DNA from: Myxococcales bacterium
GTDB taxonomy: Bacteria; Myxococcota_A; UBA9042; UBA3505
Direction of reading: 5' to 3'
DNA length: 64,000 nt
Assembly (NCBI GenBank): GCA_002728755.1
Contig: PBVT01000016.1
Coordinates: 1-64,000 of the forward strand
The position numbers and the translations under genes were made by a program. Shown one piece after another: positions 52,400-61,723 of this stretch. Numbering within the stretch: the first letter of the stretch is position 1; every line of letters starts with the position of its first letter. The notes under the pieces are model-generated. The model made no database searches and was not told where the DNA came from. It saw only the letters and a list, made by a program, of their open reading frames with translations.

Positions 52400-54477
52400 G
52401 TGTGGGCGAAACCAACAGCCAACTGCTTCTTGAGGTCGGAGTTGAAGAGCTCCCCCCCGGAACCATTTCTTCCGTCGTAAAGGCGTTCGACGATCGTGTT
52501 AAGGCGGCTCTGGAGTCCTGGGGCCTTCAGGCTGGATCCTCCACCACGTACGCTACACCGCGACGGATTGCTGTACAGGTATCTGGGGTACAGACACAAC
52601 AGCCCGACCGCTCCGAGATGGTACTTGGACCGCCGGTATCCATCGCTTATGACGACGAGGGCAACCCCTCTCCTGCGGCCGCCGGCTTTGCTCGTAAGGT
52701 TGGCGTCGAGGTCGACAAGATGTCGGTCCAACCGGGAAAGCGCGGCGATGTCCTGGCTGCAGAAGTACATATTGTGGGGCAATCCGCGGTAACCCTGCTG
52801 GCCGATGCACTGCCGGAGATCATAGGGGGCCTACCCTTCCCCAAGAAGATGCGCTGGGAAGCCTCGGGGCTGGCATTCTCAAGACCCATCCGCTGGGTCC
52901 TGGCCGTTCTGGGAGACCAGACGATCCCGTTTACAGTCGGCGACGTTCAGTCCTCGAACCAGACCGAAGGCCATCGATTCCTGGCACCTGGAACCTTCGT
53001 CTTGGAATCTCCCGACAGCTACCAGGAGGCGCTTCGAAGCCGCTACGTGCTGGCCGATATGGGAGAGCGTAAATCCCGTATTGAAGAGGGCCTGGCCGCG
53101 CTGGAGACCAACGATATCAAGGTAGTCCCGGACCCAGCCCTGGTGGATACAGTGACCAATCTGGTGGAATGGCCGGAGACCGCCCTCGGGTCGTTCCCAT
53201 CAAGCTACCTGGCCCTGCCTCGTGAAGTGTTGATCACTGAGCTGCGGCAACATCAAAAAATCTTCGCCATTGAAGACGCAAACGGCTCTCTCGTACCCCA
53301 TTTCGCCGTGGTTATGGGCACCCAGCCCGCCGACGTAGAAGGTGTACTTCGAGGCAACGCTCGCGTGATTCGAGCCCGGCTCGAAGATGGTCAATTCTTC
53401 TACGACGAAGATCGAAAGACCCGTCTAGAAGATCGAATCGATGCACTGGATAAGGTCCTCTATCTCAAGGGGCTCGGTTCCGTAAAAGAGCGAACGGAAA
53501 GACTCGTGGGTTTGAGTCGAGCCATCGCGGAACAAGTGCTTCCCGATAGCGTCGACGATTGCGCTCGTACCGCACATCTCGCGAAGGCTGATCTGGTCAC
53601 ATTGATGGTCAACGAATTTGCCGAGCTTCAGGGCATTATGGGGCGGTATTATGCTCTCCATGACGGCGAATCCGAAACCGTAGCCCAGGCGATCGAAGAA
53701 CATTATCGACCACGGTTCTCCGGTGATGCCATACCAGGATCCACCGTCGGTGCAGTGGTCGCACTGGCCGATAAGGTCGACGCCATCGCCGGTTGTTTCG
53801 CGGTCGGTCTCATTCCCAAAGGAAGCCAGGACCCCTATGCTCTACGACGAGCCGCGATCGGTATCCTTCGTATTCTCGAAGATACCCGCCTGAACATTGG
53901 CTTCCGCGGGCTCCTTACCATGGCTTTCCAACAGCTTGAGGCGCAGGGTGTCGACATAACAGCCGGCATGCAAACTGGAGCCAGTGAATTTGTGGAAGCC
54001 CGGGTACGAGTCCTCTATTCGGAACGCTATACCCACGATCTGGTCGATGCCGTCCTCGCTGTGGGCTGTGAACAGCCACATGAGCTGATGGCACGTATTG
54101 AGGCCCTCCAGTTGGCGCGAACCGAAGGTTGGTTCGACGAAGCAGCCGTGGCATTCAAACGTATCCAGAACATTAGCCGTGACCACTCCCAGAGTGCCTA
54201 CGACACAGACCAACTCGTCGATCCGGCGGAGAAAGCGCTGGACACGGCGTTTCGCCAGGCCCAGACGAGCCTGCAAGATGCTCTCTCCATGAGCGACCAT
54301 AAGCTGGCTATCTCCATCCTTGGCGACCTTCGACCATCCGTAGACACCTTCTTCGACGAGGTGCTCGTGATGGCAGACGATCCAGGGGTGCGAAATAACC
54401 GACTTTCCCTTCTCAGAGCCTTGGCGAATGACTTCAGTCGAGTAGCCGACTTCACCCGGATACGGGCAGACAAATAG
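52396..54477 (+). CDS. glyS: Glycine--tRNA ligase beta subunit
   Basis: 693 residues, the usual GlyS size. The beta subunit binds tRNA-Gly and completes the alpha2beta2 enzyme. Begins [24 protein letters not shown], with [83 protein letters not shown] and the HD-like core [26 protein letters not shown]. The C-terminal anticodon-binding region is intact ([14 protein letters not shown]). The start ATG at 52396 overlaps the glyQ stop by 4 bp; longer readings on this frame run back inside glyQ. ppdK starts 9 bp later. Confidence 0.97.
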   Translation: MSVGETNSQLLLEVGVEELPPGTISSVVKAFDDRVKAALESWGLQAGSSTTYATPRRIAVQVSGVQTQQPDRSEMVLGPPVSIAYDDEGNPSPAAAGFARKVGVEVDKMSVQPGKRGDVLAAEVHIVGQSAVTLLADALPEIIGGLPFPKKMRWEASGLAFSRPIRWVLAVLGDQTIPFTVGDVQSSNQTEGHRFLAPGTFVLESPDSYQEALRSRYVLADMGERKSRIEEGLAALETNDIKVVPDPALVDTVTNLVEWPETALGSFPSSYLALPREVLITELRQHQKIFAIEDANGSLVPHFAVVMGTQPADVEGVLRGNARVIRARLEDGQFFYDEDRKTRLEDRIDALDKVLYLKGLGSVKERTERLVGLSRAIAEQVLPDSVDDCARTAHLAKADLVTLMVNEFAELQGIMGRYYALHDGESETVAQAIEEHYRPRFSGDAIPGSTVGAVVALADKVDAIAGCFAVGLIPKGSQDPYALRRAAIGILRILEDTRLNIGFRGLLTMAFQQLEAQGVDITAGMQTGASEFVEARVRVLYSERYTHDLVDAVLAVGCEQPHELMARIEALQLARTEGWFDEAAVAFKRIQNISRDHSQSAYDTDQLVDPAEKALDTAFRQAQTSLQDALSMSDHKLAISILGDLRPSVDTFFDEVLVMADDPGVRNNRLSLLRALANDFSRVADFTRIRADK

Positions 54478-54485
54478 GTACACAA

Positions 54486-57212
54486 ATGACTACACAAAAC
54501 ATCTATTTCTTTGGCGACGATAACACCGAAGGCGACAGCTCAATGAAGAGCCTCCTTGGAGGCAAGGGAGCAAACCTCGCAGAGATGGCACGTATTGATC
54601 TGCCGGTGCCTCCCGGGTTTACGATTACCACAGACGTCTGTACCCGTTTCCAGGAGGTCGGTGGCCTACCAGACGGTTTGATGGACGACGTGCGCGCCTC
54701 GATCGCGCGCCTCGAAAAAACCACGGGGAAAACCTTCGGCGGTGGCAGCCACCCGCTCCTGGTATCCGTCCGTAGTGGTGCACCAATCTCCATGCCCGGC
54801 ATGATGGACACCGTGCTGAACCTGGGACTCAACTCCGCCGTGCGGGACTCCATGGAAGAGCTCTCCGGCTCCGGACGCTTTGTTCGTGATAGCCATCGTC
54901 GCTTCATTCAGATGTTCGGTAACGTCGTAAAAGGTCTCGATGGAGAAGCGTTTGAGCATGAGCTCTCGGCTGTGAAGAAAGACCGTGGTGTAGAAAATGA
55001 CTACGATCTCAGCGCGGAAGATCTGGACGAGGTGATTCGCCGTTACATGGCGGTCTACGAAGGCCAGGCCGGCGAGAGCTTCCCCGAAGATCCCTGGGAT
55101 CAGCTCGAAGCTGCAATCCACGCGGTCTTCCAATCCTGGGGTAACCCCCGTGCGATCACCTACCGACGCCTGAATCGTATCTCGGACGATCTTGGTACGG
55201 CCGTAAATGTGCAGGCGATGGCCTATGGCAATCTGGGTAACGACTGTGGAACCGGCGTAGGCTTCACCCGAGACCCATCGAATGGAACCCGGGAATTCTA
55301 CGGCGAGTACCTTGTTAACGCACAGGGCGAAGATGTCGTAGCCGGTATTCGAACTCCCCTCCCCGTCCGAGCCGAGCGAGCGGCCGAACTGGATCTGGCT
55401 GGTCAGTCTCTGCAGGAGACCTTCCCGGCCGTATTCGACCAGCTTATGGGCCTCGCAGCACAGCTCGAAAAGCATTATAAAGATGTCCAGGACATCGAGT
55501 TCACCATCGAGCACGAACGGCTCTATTTGCTGCAGACCCGTACCGCGAAACGAACAGGCCATGCCTGGTTGATTTCGCAGACCGCCATGGTAGACGAAGG
55601 CCTGATCGAGAAGTCCGATGCCGTAACGCGCGTTCCGGCCGATGCGTTGACCCAGATCCTGGCGCCGACGTTGAACCCGAGCGAGGCCAACCGAGCACGA
55701 CACGACGGACGCCTCCTCGCGATTGGCCTCAACGCGGGACCAGGGGCCGCACAGGGTACCATCGCCTTTACGGCCGACGACGCCGCGGAGCGAACAAACC
55801 AAGGCCAGAAAGTGATTCTGGTTCGCGAAGAGACCACACCCGAGGACATCCACGGAATGGACGCAGCGCAGGGTATTCTTACCGCACGCGGCGGCCTCAC
55901 ATCCCACGCCGCTGTTGTCGCCCGTGGTATGGGAAAACCCTGCGTGGTGGGTTGCAGCAGTATCCGGATTGATTCGGAGCGAAACGTGTTGATCGCCGAT
56001 GGGCGGGAATTCAGCGCCGACGATCTCATCACAATCGATGGAACGACCGGCGAAGTATTCGCGGGTACAATCGATATCTCGGCCTCCGAAGTTCTCCAGG
56101 TACATATTGAAAAAACCCGATCGGCCGATGATTCCGATATCTGTCAGGCCTTTGACCAGATCCTGAACTGGGCAGATGATATCCGAACCATGGGTATTCG
56201 GACCAACGCGGACACCCCGAAGGACAGCGAAGTCGCCATCGCCCTGGGCGCGGAAGGTATTGGTCTATGTCGTACCGAACATATGTTCTTCGACACGGAT
56301 CGTATTCGAGCCATGCGCCAGATGATTCTGTCGCGTACGCCGGAAGAGCGTGAAGCCGCCTTGCGCCAGATTGAACCCATGCAGGCCGAAGACTTCCGCG
56401 GGATCTTCCGCGCCATGGGTTCGCGACCGGTTACCATTCGAACTCTGGATCCGCCGCTGCACGAGTTCCTGCCCCACGGCGGGCCCGAGGTCGAGGAATT
56501 GGCCCAGTCCCTGGGTATGTCGGCCGCTGCGATTCATACCCGTATTGATGAGCTACGCGAGATGAACCCCATGTTGGGTCACCGTGGCTGTCGACTCGGC
56601 TTGATGTATCCACAGATCACACGTATGCAGGCGCGCGCCATCATTACGGCCGCTCTCGACGTAGCCGCCGAAGGCATCGATGTACACCCCGAGATCATGA
56701 TCCCGCTAGTAGGTAATGTACAAGAGCTTTCCCTTCAGAAAGAAGAGGTAATCCGCGAAGCCGAAGCTCTATTCGAAGAGCGTGGCCAGACCGTCGATTA
56801 TATGCTCGGCACCATGATTGAGGTCCCACGTGCTGCCCTGACCGCCGACGAGGTCGCAGCCGAAGCGACGTTCTTCTCCTTCGGGACCAACGACCTCACC
56901 CAGATGACTCTGGGCGTGTCCCGTGACGACGCCGGTTCCTTCCTTCCGGATTATGTGCAGTACGGTATCTATCCGGCCGACCCCTTTGCCAGCATCGACA
57001 CTTCGGGTGTGGGGATCCTGATGCAGATGGCCGTAGATAAGGGACGACAGGCCCGACCAGACATCAAGCTGGGGATCTGTGGTGAACACGGTGGAGACCC
57101 CTCGTCTATCCAATTCTGTGCCAAGCTCGGCCTTCACTACGTGTCTTGTTCTCCCTACCGCGTACCTATCGCGCGATTGGCAGCAGCACAGGCGGCGCTT
57201 GCATCCAAATGA
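54486..57212 (+). CDS. ppdK: Pyruvate, phosphate dikinase
   Basis: 908 residues. Interconverts pyruvate + ATP + phosphate and phosphoenolpyruvate + AMP + pyrophosphate in the cytoplasm. N-terminal nucleotide-binding domain: LLGGKGANLAEMA, VPPGFTITTDVC, LLVSVRSGAPISMPGMMDTVLNLGLN, GTGVGFTRDPSNG. The phosphohistidine domain has GGLTSHAAVVARGMGKPCVVG with the catalytic His at 474. The C-terminal PEP-binding TIM barrel has GIGLCRTEHMFF, RTLDPPLHEFLP, MLGHRGCRLG, FSFGTNDLTQMTLGVSRDD and GICGEHGGDPSSIQFC. Length is normal. It is joined to glyS by a 9-bp gap and to the next lipoprotein by a 4-bp overlap, an unusual neighbourhood for this enzyme. Confidence 0.97.
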   Translation: MTTQNIYFFGDDNTEGDSSMKSLLGGKGANLAEMARIDLPVPPGFTITTDVCTRFQEVGGLPDGLMDDVRASIARLEKTTGKTFGGGSHPLLVSVRSGAPISMPGMMDTVLNLGLNSAVRDSMEELSGSGRFVRDSHRRFIQMFGNVVKGLDGEAFEHELSAVKKDRGVENDYDLSAEDLDEVIRRYMAVYEGQAGESFPEDPWDQLEAAIHAVFQSWGNPRAITYRRLNRISDDLGTAVNVQAMAYGNLGNDCGTGVGFTRDPSNGTREFYGEYLVNAQGEDVVAGIRTPLPVRAERAAELDLAGQSLQETFPAVFDQLMGLAAQLEKHYKDVQDIEFTIEHERLYLLQTRTAKRTGHAWLISQTAMVDEGLIEKSDAVTRVPADALTQILAPTLNPSEANRARHDGRLLAIGLNAGPGAAQGTIAFTADDAAERTNQGQKVILVREETTPEDIHGMDAAQGILTARGGLTSHAAVVARGMGKPCVVGCSSIRIDSERNVLIADGREFSADDLITIDGTTGEVFAGTIDISASEVLQVHIEKTRSADDSDICQAFDQILNWADDIRTMGIRTNADTPKDSEVAIALGAEGIGLCRTEHMFFDTDRIRAMRQMILSRTPEEREAALRQIEPMQAEDFRGIFRAMGSRPVTIRTLDPPLHEFLPHGGPEVEELAQSLGMSAAAIHTRIDELREMNPMLGHRGCRLGLMYPQITRMQARAIITAALDVAAEGIDVHPEIMIPLVGNVQELSLQKEEVIREAEALFEERGQTVDYMLGTMIEVPRAALTADEVAAEATFFSFGTNDLTQMTLGVSRDDAGSFLPDYVQYGIYPADPFASIDTSGVGILMQMAVDKGRQARPDIKLGICGEHGGDPSSIQFCAKLGLHYVSCSPYRVPIARLAAAQAALASK

Positions 57213-58462
57213 TAGCCTCTGTCTCCAAAACACAACGCTTCCTTGCAGTGAGCCTGGTCCTCTTTGGGTTGGGATGTGCCGAAAGCCAGATTGGCTTTCC
57301 TCATCCGGCCGAGTTGATCCGTTGGCCTACATCCATGCTGGTGGACAGTGATGGCCGCTACGCCTACGTAGTGAACAGCAACTTCGATCAGCTCTATAAG
57401 AGTGGGACCATCGCGGTGATCGACCTGGTCGAAGAGCGGGTTCTTCCCGACACTACCGTCCAGATCACACCCTTCGGTGGGATCATGCGAGGCCTGGTGG
57501 ATCCAGACTCAGGCCAGGTGGAGACCTTGCTGATTCCCTCACGACAATCCGACTCGATCTTCCGAATCGATGTACAACGGGACTCCGAGGATAGTCCTCC
57601 GGTCCTCGATTGTGGTGGGCCGGCCGATGGCGACACGGGCACATGTAACGAGGATCACGAGTATACCAGTGATGAAGGGTTATCCCCCGGTGAAGAGCCC
57701 TATGCGTCTCTTATTCTTCACGAGCTGGGACCATCCCATCGCATCTTTATCAGCGCAGGTCTTGTCGATGGCACCCTCAATTTCTTCTGGATCCAGGACG
57801 ATGGCGCGCTCGGAAAATTAGCAGAGACGACCACCAATTCTGGTGTCCAGTCGATGGTCTACCACCCCGGCACGGGCACCCTGGTGTTGGCGCATAAATC
57901 CAAAACCTTTCTCACGGTCATAGACCTGGACTTTGGGCTCGTAGACGACACACCGGTGGTCAATCTCGGTGACCCCATATTCCTGCAGCTTCCCGCCCTG
58001 GTAAAAACCACCGTAGGCCTTGATTTTGGACGCGAGCTATCCCTATTGCCCGACGGGCACAGGATCGCATTGGTATGGCGCCAACCGGATAGTCTGTACA
58101 TCCTTGAGCCAGACGCCACCCAGGCCAGCCGGTTTCGACTTGTGCACGAGATCGCCGTTGGCGATGGAGCATCGCGCGTTGTATTCGCACCTTTTGGCGT
58201 CGATGGGTCCTGGCGGGCTTTTGTGAGCAGCTTCAAAGAAGACAAGATCTACGTGGTGGACTACGAGGCGGGTCTGGTCACAAACTATGTACCCGTGGGT
58301 CGTGGCCCCTATGAGCTCGCCGTCGTCCATCAGGAGGATCGTAAATGGATCGTAACAGCCGACTTCGAGGATGGTACGCTGACCATCGTCGACGGTGATC
58401 CAGAGAGCGCGACCCACCTACAGGTAATTACAGCGGTCAAGGGCATCGAGGTAGAGGAATGA
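57209..58462 (+). CDS. Beta-propeller (YVTN-like) lipoprotein
   Basis: 417 residues from the ATG at 57209, overlapping the ppdK stop (ATGA). Signal MIASVSKTQRFLAVSLVLFGLGC with the lipidated Cys at 23. The mature protein is composed of beta-propeller-like blades: SMLVDSDGRYAYVVNSNFDQLYKSGTIAVIDLVEE at about 42-75, then SMVYHPGTGTLVLAHKSKTFLTVIDLDFG, RIALVWRQPDSLYILEP, AFVSSFKEDKIYVVDYEAGLVTNYVPVG, WIVTADFEDGTLTIVDG. It is a secreted, lipid-anchored protein with probable binding rather than catalytic function. It overlaps the following gene by 4 bp; the two lipoproteins are probably made as a pair. Confidence 0.82.
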   Translation: MIASVSKTQRFLAVSLVLFGLGCAESQIGFPHPAELIRWPTSMLVDSDGRYAYVVNSNFDQLYKSGTIAVIDLVEERVLPDTTVQITPFGGIMRGLVDPDSGQVETLLIPSRQSDSIFRIDVQRDSEDSPPVLDCGGPADGDTGTCNEDHEYTSDEGLSPGEEPYASLILHELGPSHRIFISAGLVDGTLNFFWIQDDGALGKLAETTTNSGVQSMVYHPGTGTLVLAHKSKTFLTVIDLDFGLVDDTPVVNLGDPIFLQLPALVKTTVGLDFGRELSLLPDGHRIALVWRQPDSLYILEPDATQASRFRLVHEIAVGDGASRVVFAPFGVDGSWRAFVSSFKEDKIYVVDYEAGLVTNYVPVGRGPYELAVVHQEDRKWIVTADFEDGTLTIVDGDPESATHLQVITAVKGIEVEE

Positions 58463-61257
58463 TACGCCGCCTGGCAACGCTTGTTGCCCTCCTTCTCCTG
58501 GCCACGAACTGTACAGACGCGACGGTGATCAACACCACCAATCTGGCGTCATTACGTACAGCGGTCTTAACCTGTACTGTCGACGGAGAAGGGGCAGATC
58601 CAGCCCAATGTGTCGAGGCCGAAGAGGGGCTGAAACTGTATGTTCTCCAGGGTTTTCGTAGCACGCTGATGGTCTATGATTTCGACACCCAGGGGTTCCT
58701 TGATTTCGAGGTGCAGACACCGGGTTCCAATGGGATTCGCCTTCCAGGGCAGGTCTACGATGCGCGCCGAGGGCCCCATCATAAGACCGTATTGGCCACC
58801 AGTTTCCCCGATGGCCTGGTGCGTGTCTCCTTGCCAGACCACGCCATTACAAGCCACGAATTACCCTTCGTTGCGGATAGGGTTCGAATCGTATCTCTGG
58901 ACTCTGGCGACTTCGCCTATTTGTTGAGTGCCGACGGAACAGCCGCCGTTCGATGGGAGATTCTGGCCGATGACGTTCTAGCGGACGAACCCGAAGCCAT
59001 TACCCTGCCCCCCGAGCCGGTCTCCGATCTTCGTGTCCATCACGCGGAGAACAAGTTGGTGACCGTATCGACGGACGGTAAGCGCCTCTGGGTGGCAGAC
59101 CTCGAGGAGTTTAGCTGGACAGCTATCTCCCTGAGCCAGGCCTGTAACGACGGTCTCGACAACGACGACGATGGATTCGTAGACGGTGTGGATCCGGACT
59201 GCACCTCCCGTTTGGATGGTGACGAAGCCACCGATGACACCCTTTTTGAATGTGGGGATGGCATCGACAACGACGACGATGGGCTCACCGACCTGGAAGA
59301 TGGCGGCTGTGTACGTGCCGGCGACAATTCGGAACATAGTGAGAATTCCGTGTGTAGCGACGGACTGGACAACGACGGCGATGGAACGATCGACCCAACC
59401 ACTGGCCATTGCCCCGATAATGGATTGGCCTTTGAGAGCCACCCCTGCTCCGACGGACTCGACAACGATGGGGACGGGCTCGTGGACGATGAAGACGAAG
59501 ATTGCGTCGGCGATGAACCCAATGAGCACTCTCTGGCCGCTCCATGCGGCAATGGAACCGACGAGAACGGCAATGGGGTCTTCGACGCACCGGGTGATCC
59601 CACCTGCGCGGATCCCACCCATACGAGCGAAGCTCTGCCTCGATGTTCCGATGGGTTGGATAACGATGGGGATGGTCAGACCGATACAGACGACATCAAT
59701 TGTTACGGCGCCATGGACAATGACGAATCGGACGAGGCCTCAATGGGCAGCCCGGTACTCGCCGTTCATCCGCAACAGTCCGTAGTATATGTGCTTCGAC
59801 CATCGCAGCGTGATGTGCTCGCCATCGATCTTGAAGCCGGTGCGGTCCTCACAGCCCACGAAGACAACGCCTATTGGACACAACGACAGCTGCAAGACGC
59901 TCCCCTGGGTGCCTTGCCGGTCGATCTTGTATTCCATGAAATTCCTGCCGATGACGACGGGGAAAGCCAATTGGTCGCCTATCTTGCTCTGCAAAATGGC
60001 CAGCTCCTTCCCTTCGATCCGGTGCTACATATCTTTTCTCCCCCAGACACATCCTCCTCCAGTGACCCAACCCTCTCCTCTGTACGCGTTGCGGTCCCAT
60101 CGTTTACGCTCGATGACGAGACACAGGATCTGAGTTTTGTCCTACCTGCGGACATCCCTCACTTCGGCTCGGTGGGCACCCAGACCGTCACACAAACCAT
60201 CGACGATGAAGAAATTACCCGGGTGACCTATACAGGTGTCGAACTGCAGACCACCGATCATGAGACCCCCACAGAGCGTTGGACCGTTACATCGGGTGGG
60301 ATTATTCCTGCGACAGAACGCTTCACTGGCATCCTACGACAGGCGAATCGGGAATTTCATGATCCGGGTGCCCGTTTTTGCGACGCCGGCGTGCAACCCG
60401 GCGACATCCTCGAAATCATTGTGAACCAGGATCTCTCCTGCGGCGCCTTACGAGGGGACACATTTGAAGTCGTGATCGAGTCCGTCGCGGGCGACACCCT
60501 CACATTCAATGAAAACACCCTGGGCCAGAATCTCATCATGCGGCAGACCGGTGATGATCCCCAGGCGGCCAAGATGCCAGCGCTCTTCGACGGAGGCTGT
60601 ATCGACCCGGAAGATCCGAATGTGAACTACGTAGGACTCAACGAAGACGAATGTGCTCTGGTCGATTTTGGTTGTGCCCCCGGCCAAATCTATTTTGGAG
60701 AACCTGCCTGTGGCTGCGGCTGTATCGATGGCGGTCTAACCCCGCAATGTCTGGCCGGCCCTCTCCACTACCGGATCCGGGTACCGGACGACACCTTCCT
60801 GGTAGTTGGCAGCCGCTCGGGCATGCTGCACCCCTTGCGTGAAGGGGCGGGCGGTTGTGAAACGGATGCCGGACTGGTCGACGCCCATTGGAATTCCCGG
60901 GCCTATGTGGGAGAGGTTACCGATACCGAGATGGGAATCTGCCCCCTCTCCTCGGATTCGGGTGGCTTTGACACGATCCCCTTCGAAAACCCGGTCTTCT
61001 CCTTCGCGCTGGTTCCGGCCTGCAGTATCGCTGGAGGAACGGTCAGTTATGTGGAACCAATCCGAGACGTCGCCTATACCGTAGATGTCTTCGGTGGCAA
61101 CACGCCGCAGGTGAGTTTCACGGCCTTTGGCTGCTCCCATATCGAAGGGCTGCCCAGCGAGGGCTTCCTATACTTCGTCGACGATGTCGATCATCGAATC
61201 TACACCCTGGACCCGGCAAACGGGCAACGGGCCACGAGCGCAGCGGTCATCGAATAG
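58459..61257 (+). CDS. Large lipoprotein with six Ca-binding-type CxDGxDND repeats
   Basis: 932 residues. Signal MIRRLATLVALLLLATNC, mature N-terminus at Cys18. Residues about 50-225 and 435-540 have propeller-like strands (LKLYVLQGFRSTLMVYDFD, VVYVLRPSQRDVLAIDLEAG). Between them (about 230-430) lie six units of the form C-x-DG-x-DND-x-DG-x2-D-x3-x-C (CNDGLDNDDDGFVDGVDPDC, CGDGIDNDDDGLTDLEDGGC and four more; the fifth is degenerate, CGNGTDENGNGVFDAPGDPTC in two parts). The DxDxDG spacing is that of EF-hand-like Ca loops as in MopE-type proteins. The C-terminal region contains Cys-rich PACGCGCIDG. The start overlaps the previous gene (ATGA). Predicted surface protein; role unknown. Confidence 0.82.
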   Translation: MIRRLATLVALLLLATNCTDATVINTTNLASLRTAVLTCTVDGEGADPAQCVEAEEGLKLYVLQGFRSTLMVYDFDTQGFLDFEVQTPGSNGIRLPGQVYDARRGPHHKTVLATSFPDGLVRVSLPDHAITSHELPFVADRVRIVSLDSGDFAYLLSADGTAAVRWEILADDVLADEPEAITLPPEPVSDLRVHHAENKLVTVSTDGKRLWVADLEEFSWTAISLSQACNDGLDNDDDGFVDGVDPDCTSRLDGDEATDDTLFECGDGIDNDDDGLTDLEDGGCVRAGDNSEHSENSVCSDGLDNDGDGTIDPTTGHCPDNGLAFESHPCSDGLDNDGDGLVDDEDEDCVGDEPNEHSLAAPCGNGTDENGNGVFDAPGDPTCADPTHTSEALPRCSDGLDNDGDGQTDTDDINCYGAMDNDESDEASMGSPVLAVHPQQSVVYVLRPSQRDVLAIDLEAGAVLTAHEDNAYWTQRQLQDAPLGALPVDLVFHEIPADDDGESQLVAYLALQNGQLLPFDPVLHIFSPPDTSSSSDPTLSSVRVAVPSFTLDDETQDLSFVLPADIPHFGSVGTQTVTQTIDDEEITRVTYTGVELQTTDHETPTERWTVTSGGIIPATERFTGILRQANREFHDPGARFCDAGVQPGDILEIIVNQDLSCGALRGDTFEVVIESVAGDTLTFNENTLGQNLIMRQTGDDPQAAKMPALFDGGCIDPEDPNVNYVGLNEDECALVDFGCAPGQIYFGEPACGCGCIDGGLTPQCLAGPLHYRIRVPDDTFLVVGSRSGMLHPLREGAGGCETDAGLVDAHWNSRAYVGEVTDTEMGICPLSSDSGGFDTIPFENPVFSFALVPACSIAGGTVSYVEPIRDVAYTVDVFGGNTPQVSFTAFGCSHIEGLPSEGFLYFVDDVDHRIYTLDPANGQRATSAAVIE

Positions 61258-61260
61258 TAC

Positions 61261-61584
61261 TCAGGGTACACCCGGAAACGACGTCACGTATTCGATCGTA
61301 AAGTCTGGAAACGAGTCCACCAGCTCGATGGTAAAGTCCGGGAACGAGGTGACGATTTCCCATTTGCCGCATTTATCGGCAAAGCTACTCACCTTCTCTA
61401 CCTTGAGATCTGGAAACGAGGTGACAACCTTGACCTTGAAGTCTGGGAAAGACTTCACGATCTTTACCTTGCCCTGCAGCTTTTTCCCGTTGAATTTGCA
61501 ATCCGACCCGACCTTTCCTCCCGCCCATGCGTGGGAGAAGAAAGCCAAAGACAAGATAATAGCGAGTGTAGCTATACGGCTCAT
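61261..61584 (-). CDS. Secreted 7(1)-septoil-knot-like repeat protein
   Basis: 107 residues from the ATG at 61584, which has GGAGGG upstream; a longer reading from 61647 puts unrelated sequence before the signal peptide. The signal peptide ends at SHAWA. The mature part is a run of six beta-strand repeats of the form (V/I)-x-(S/D)-SFPD(F/L)-x-(V/I): VKSFPDF, VTSFPDL, VSSFADK, VTSFPDF, VDSFPDF, VTSFPGV. Two Cys (SDC, DKCGKW) could form a disulfide. From memory this is the signature of small proteins named after a 7(1) septoil knot fold. Function is not known. Convergent with the large lipoprotein gene, 3 bp apart. Confidence 0.82.
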   Translation of the reverse strand: MSRIATLAIILSLAFFSHAWAGGKVGSDCKFNGKKLQGKVKIVKSFPDFKVKVVTSFPDLKVEKVSSFADKCGKWEIVTSFPDFTIELVDSFPDFTIEYVTSFPGVP

Positions 61585-61611
61585 AGAGACCCTCCATAGA
61601 TGCGGTCCGTG

Positions 61612-61620
61612 ATTATGCCA
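61612..61620 (-). promoter_or_regulatory. Extended -10 promoter of the septoil-knot gene
   Basis: On the minus strand TGGCATAAT (61620-61612) is an extended -10 element (TGN + CATAAT) without a good -35. The predicted start near 61605 gives a 20-nt leader with GGAGGG before the ATG at 61584. Confidence 0.45.
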
Positions 61621-61723
61621 GACGATTCGTCGAACAGCCACCTGCACGTCTCACCCTCCCAAAGAACGTGCTGTGAAGGCAAAAGGGCTTGTGATGCGTG
61701 TAGAAATACGGCATTGGAGAGGC

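Noticed and set aside
54666-56105. 479-codon frame antisense to ppdK
   Set aside because: ppdK is unmistakable on the other strand. The antisense translation has no domain and depends on codon bias of the sense gene.
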